DNA of 42,999 nucleotides from the NCBI RefSeq assembly GCF_025460805.1, contig NZ_JAMXFJ010000034.1, forward strand, positions 1 to 42,999, given 5' to 3'. The position numbers were made by a program, and so were the translations under genes. The notes under the pieces were generated by a model. The model saw nothing but the letters and a program-made list of their open reading frames with translations, made no database searches and was not told the DNA's origin. This document shows, piece by piece, positions 40,357-42,999 of the stretch; position 1 is the first letter of the stretch; each line of letters starts with the position of its first letter. Source of the DNA: Microvirga sesbaniae. Lineage in GTDB: Bacteria; Pseudomonadota; Alphaproteobacteria; Rhizobiales; Beijerinckiaceae.

Positions 40357-40680
40357 GTGAGAGTACTCGCCTCTATCCTTGTGTGCCTCATTCCTCTCGC
40401 CGCCTTCGCGGCCGAAGAGGACGTCATCCTCCAGAAGGCATTCCGCATCATCACCCAGCATCGCCTTCTTTCACGGGCGGAGTTGGCTTGTTCGTCCCTG
40501 GTGCTGGAAGAAGCTACGAAGACAGTGGCAACGGTCACTGTTCGGGAGAAGCACGGCGGCAAGTGCGGCGGTGCTCCGGAAACAGCTCCGCGTCGGTTCA
40601 CTATGGAAATCGACCTGAAAACCGGGGCGGCTCGATGGGATAACAACTATCCCGATATGGAAATGCGGCCTGTTCCCTGA
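40357..40680 (+). CDS. Small secreted protein
   Basis: A 107-aa protein with a clear signal peptide (MRVLASILVCLIPLAAFA, cleavage before AEED). The mature part is charged, with two cysteines (ELACSS, GGKCGG) and a C-terminal beta section (FTMEIDLKTGAARWDNNY). The start is GTG at 40357. Function unknown. It may be a periplasmic protein expressed from the accessory side of the operon. Confidence 0.66.
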   Translation: MRVLASILVCLIPLAAFAAEEDVILQKAFRIITQHRLLSRAELACSSLVLEEATKTVATVTVREKHGGKCGGAPETAPRRFTMEIDLKTGAARWDNNYPDMEMRPVP

Positions 40681-40801
40681 CGGACTGCTCTTTGTGTTCG
40701 AGCACACGTGTCGGTAAGAGTCCCGTAACCACAACGGGAGTTAGAATGATCCGCAAACGGACGTTCGGCGTTGTTCATGCGCCTGCACAAGAGAGGCTGC
40801 C

Positions 40802-40870
40802 ATGACCATTCTCGACCCGATTTCCGGACAGCACGTCACCATTGACGCTTCGGGCCGTCCCCGTAAGTAG
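40802..40870 (+). CDS. Possible 22-aa peptide
   Basis: A short frame, MTILDPISGQHVTIDASGRP plus RK, with GAGAGG about 5 bp upstream. The sequence is protein-like and similar tiny frames occur in Methylobacteriaceae, from memory. Expression is unproven. Confidence 0.3.
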   Translation: MTILDPISGQHVTIDASGRPRK

Positions 40871-40876
40871 CGCGGT

Positions 40877-41197
40877 ATGCCTAGCATCTATTGGATGAAA
40901 ACCTCTGAGGCCTGGCCCGACGATACCTGGCTTGAGACGAGCTGGACCTGTTTCGACGAGGACAAGCCGGATCGGGAGAGCGGCAGCCGCTGGCACACCT
41001 ACATCGGCAACGTTCATCAGGAGCCTCATGGGCCACTAGCGGGCACATGGGCGTGGAGCTTGACCGCCACCCTGCCCGGCCCGGCGCTTCCATTCTCGAG
41101 AAATGGCAGGGAAGACAAGCGGGGGGATGCCGGCCGGCGCCTGACTGAGGCCTATGAGCGGATGCTGCGGTTCTATGTCAGACAAATAAGCCCATAA
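40877..41197 (+). CDS. Hypothetical Trp-rich protein
   Basis: A 106-aa protein rich in tryptophan (MPSIYWMKTSEAWPDDTWLE, TSWTCFDEDK, GTWAWSLTATLPG) and ending in a helix (RRLTEAYERMLRFYVRQ). It begins 6 bp after the tiny frame. No family recognised. Confidence 0.6.
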   Translation: MPSIYWMKTSEAWPDDTWLETSWTCFDEDKPDRESGSRWHTYIGNVHQEPHGPLAGTWAWSLTATLPGPALPFSRNGREDKRGDAGRRLTEAYERMLRFYVRQISP

Positions 41198-41223
41198 CGG
41201 GCGGCATCGAGAACTTTTCGGCC

Positions 41224-41418
41224 TTACTTATCGGGCTTGGGGGCAGTGCGGGGATCATAGGGGTAGACTGGTTGGTCGAGCAGTTTACGACTTTCCTCGA
41301 TCACGCGCTCAGCTTCCCGGATCGTTTGCTTGGTCAGCCTGAGGCTTTGCCGCGCCGCGCGCCGGCGTAGATGTGTCCAGTTCCGATTGGCCTCTAATCT
41401 GCTCATGGCCTGAAGCAT
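41224..41418 (-). CDS. Small basic helical protein
   Basis: A 64-aa protein: RRRAARQSLRLTKQTIREAE, RVIEESRKLLDQ, then a PVYPYDPR tail. ATG 41418 or 41406 may be the start; neither has a clear ribosome-binding site. It is convergent with the Trp-rich gene. Confidence 0.52.
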   Translation of the reverse strand: MLQAMSRLEANRNWTHLRRRAARQSLRLTKQTIREAERVIEESRKLLDQPVYPYDPRTAPKPDK

Positions 41419-41491
41419 GGAGCGATTGGCCCAAGGTTGCCTTAAACTATGTTACGGTCGCTTGCTGTTTAATTCGGCGCGCTATGCAGAA

Positions 41492-41701
41492 TTACACGTC
41501 CGGCTTGGGCTTCAACTGAGCGGCTGCGTACTTGGCCCTGCGCTCCTCCTCCTCTACCAGCACCTCCAGATGCTGAGCAGCGTCAAGGAGTTGCCTCTTG
41601 GTGTCGAGTAATGAGATTTGCCGAGCGATGGCCCGGATGCTCTCGGCCTGCTGTCGATACTCAGCCGCCTTGTTCGCTGGGGATGGCTCGGACATAACCA
41701 T
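41492..41701 (-). CDS. AAEY-type small helical protein (paralogue 3)
   Basis: A 69-aa protein with NKAAEYRQQAESIRAIARQI and RQLLDAAQHLEVLVEEEERR, matching the pattern of genes at 13239, 14326 and 41983; it is closest by eye to the one at 14326 (AAQHLEVL shared exactly). ATG 41701 or 41695 is possible. Function unknown. Confidence 0.68.
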   Translation of the reverse strand: MVMSEPSPANKAAEYRQQAESIRAIARQISLLDTKRQLLDAAQHLEVLVEEEERRAKYAAAQLKPKPDV

Positions 41702-41814
41702 GGGGCTTTGGGCATCGGAGACAATGTCCACCAACGCCCAGCGCCTTACTCACCTTTCCATACTGAGGCTTATGCTAATTGCTGGGCAGGTTTACGTGCG
41801 AAGTCGGCGGGCGC

Positions 41815-41861
41815 AAAAACGCCCCAGCCAGAGGGTGTCCTATACCTCCGGCCGGGGCGTT
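41815..41861 (-). terminator. Rho-independent terminator of the reverse-strand gene at 41983
   Basis: Read on the reverse strand, AACGCCCC and GGCC pair with the matching GGC and GGGGCGTT across a 20-base loop, followed by TTTTTG. It lies 120 bp downstream of the stop at 41983. Confidence 0.7.
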
Positions 41862-41982
41862 CGTGGCTGAAGGGGGCTTTGCCACATTTCGGAAGCTAAA
41901 CTGTTCTGGCCGCTCCACAACGGAGCAAACGGGTCGAGGAGATATTCCTAAAGGTTTAGCTCAGAAACAGTATGAGCCTGTC

Positions 41983-42198
41983 CTATGACTGGCGGATCGA
42001 GGACATGCGGGCCTTGCTCGACTCTTCCGCGCTGTCGAGTTCGGAGCGGTTTCGGACCAATCTTTCCCGCTCTGCGGACAAGGTATCCCAGGTTTTGGCC
42101 ATCTCCAGAAGCTGATTGCGCTGTTCCCCCTCAGGCACCTGCTTGGCGAGTACCCGACACTCTTCAGCGTGTTTGCTGTATTCTGCTGCGGTTTTCAT
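41983..42198 (-). CDS. AAEY-type small helical protein (paralogue 4)
   Basis: A 71-aa protein: MKTAAEYSKHAEECRVLAKQ, then RNQLLEMAKTWDTLSAERER and a Ser/Arg tail. It is the most diverged of the four paralogues. The Met at 42198 begins the conserved pattern; the open frame upstream reaches 42543 but runs opposite to the gene starting at 42413. A terminator follows at 41815-41861. Confidence 0.68.
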   Translation of the reverse strand: MKTAAEYSKHAEECRVLAKQVPEGEQRNQLLEMAKTWDTLSAERERLVRNRSELDSAEESSKARMSSIRQS

Positions 42199-42412
42199 AG
42201 TTTGATAGACGTCCCCCAACCTGCTGCTGTCTTCAGCACCACTGTCATACCGCCACGTACTTTCACCAGCACAAGTTACGATAACGGTCGGAGTCCCAGA
42301 TCTATTCCCGCCATGGGGGTCATCATGCAGTGGTATTGGCGGCCGGGTCTCCTTTGGATAGAGACATAAGAACCTTACAGTACCGACACGAACATGCTCA
42401 CAGGACATCGGC

Positions 42413-42999
42413 ATGTGGAACTGCGTTGCTTCAGCGTCGATACTCGCCCTCATCACCGGGCTGCTGTCTGTTCTGATCCCTTTAAGCGTTCTGCATGTCC
42501 ACTCCCGGCGGCAGGGCGCTGCCCTCGCTCTCGTGGGCTTCATAGGTTGTGCACTCGCAAGCGACGCGAACCCGCCAAGTGACGTGCTTGATCCTGTACT
42601 ATCAGGGCGCGTCTTTGACGGTGCCTCGTTGATGGCTGCTTTCCACCAGGAACTTGCGTCACAGCCCCAAAGCTCGAAAGAGCGGCTGAACGTGCCGGTC
42701 GACCAACAGGAATTTTTGGAAATCTGTCACAAAGCACGCGCCAAGTATGCTCCTAGCGGGCGGGAGGACATGGTTAATGAGTCAGCCCGGTTCGATCGTG
42801 AGAAACTCCTGTGCGATGCATTTCCTAGCCCGGACGTGCAGAACTGGATCGGTCAGATTGCGGCTGTTTCAATCGACTCTGCTGGGCGCCTTGCGCTAAC
42901 CGTTTCGCTTGACGCCAACACCACTGTCAGCACCGAGCGTAGCAGTTACCTGACACTGACGAACACTCCCGGCGCTGGAGACTCTGCTGCCCTGCTCGA
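42413..42999 (+). CDS. Membrane-anchored hypothetical protein, 5' part (runs off the end, continues at 540-696)
   Basis: This is the true start of the gene whose 3' part is at 1-696. It begins MWNCVASASILALITGLLSV and has an in-frame stop 54 bp upstream at 42359. The section from 42461 on duplicates 1-539, so in the circle the gene runs from 42413 through base 42460 to 696. Confidence 0.72.
   Translation, partial: MWNCVASASILALITGLLSVLIPLSVLHVHSRRQGAALALVGFIGCALASDANPPSDVLDPVLSGRVFDGASLMAAFHQELASQPQSSKERLNVPVDQQEFLEICHKARAKYAPSGREDMVNESARFDREKLLCDAFPSPDVQNWIGQIAAVSIDSAGRLALTVSLDANTTVSTERSSYLTLTNTPGAGDSAALL
42461..42999. repeat. Terminal direct repeat, right copy
   Basis: Second copy of bases 1-539. 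Remove one copy to obtain the unique circle of 42,460 bp. Confidence 0.93.

Noticed and set aside
1..42999. tRNA or rRNA genes
   Set aside because: I saw no cloverleaf with a conserved T-arm and no rRNA-like sequence; a tRNAscan run would be decisive.
1..42999. Conjugation system
   Set aside because: No relaxase, coupling protein or VirB-like gene was found on either strand; an oriT cannot be excluded by eye.

Overview
The window is one circular molecule cut open with overlap. Bases 1-539 are repeated exactly as 42461-42999, and a single reading frame runs across the join (ATG at 42413, stop at 696), so the unique length is 42,460 bp. A repABC replication and partition cassette, DUF6894, WGR and DUF6456-like small proteins, an ISL3 transposase and fairly GC-rich DNA point to a Hyphomicrobiales host, most likely a Methylobacteriaceae member such as Methylobacterium or Microvirga. 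That genus guess is inference, not a database result. No relaxase or type IV secretion gene is visible, while phage-type genes are abundant. I read the element as a phage-plasmid, or a phage-derived satellite plasmid.

Layout. (1) 42413-7146 through the join: accessory genes, namely a membrane-anchored protein, a LuxR-type regulator, an ISL3 insertion sequence, a serine recombinase coupled to a DUF2513 protein, a cadherin-like secreted protein and a WGR protein. (2) 7250-11737: repA-repB-repC with two parS palindromes, a counter-transcribed RNA between repB and repC, and an endonuclease/exonuclease/phosphatase gene coupled to repC. (3) 11813-14553: small-domain genes in related sets (WGR, helix-hairpin-helix, two DUF6894, two of four AAEY-type helical proteins). 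(4) 14792-19880: a zinc-ribbon-like protein and a rightward phage-type replication operon (MerR-like regulator, Toprim primase, P4-family primase/helicase, two small proteins), flanked by two repeat arrays. (5) 32807-19917, leftward: an operon starting at a near-consensus promoter. It encodes a ribbon-helix-helix protein, predicted virion entry or internal proteins, a fibre-like protein and its chaperone, an 861-aa predicted cell-wall hydrolase, a DUF5681 protein, three tandem paralogues and a VRR-NUC nuclease. (6) 36848-32943, leftward: an excisionase-like HTH gene, a run of overlapping small genes, a DUF927 ATPase and a small gene, with a second copy of the repeat array. (7) 36931-40680: a lysogeny-type control region (XRE repressor, palindromic operators, a secreted Rap1a-like protein) and a rightward operon of very small genes ending in two hairpins.

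How the parts may work together. repABC would keep the circle at low copy and segregate it. The XRE switch and the two phage-type replication modules would drive a second, inducible replication mode. The leftward operon would supply proteins that act at the cell envelope during DNA entry. I could not find a large terminase, portal, major capsid, scaffold, tail tube or integrase gene, and there is no unassigned ORF of suitable size. The element is therefore either a degenerate phage-plasmid or a satellite that borrows another phage's capsid while carrying its own entry module. This, with the duplicated 78-bp iteron array at 15711 and 33317, is the most interesting feature of the window.
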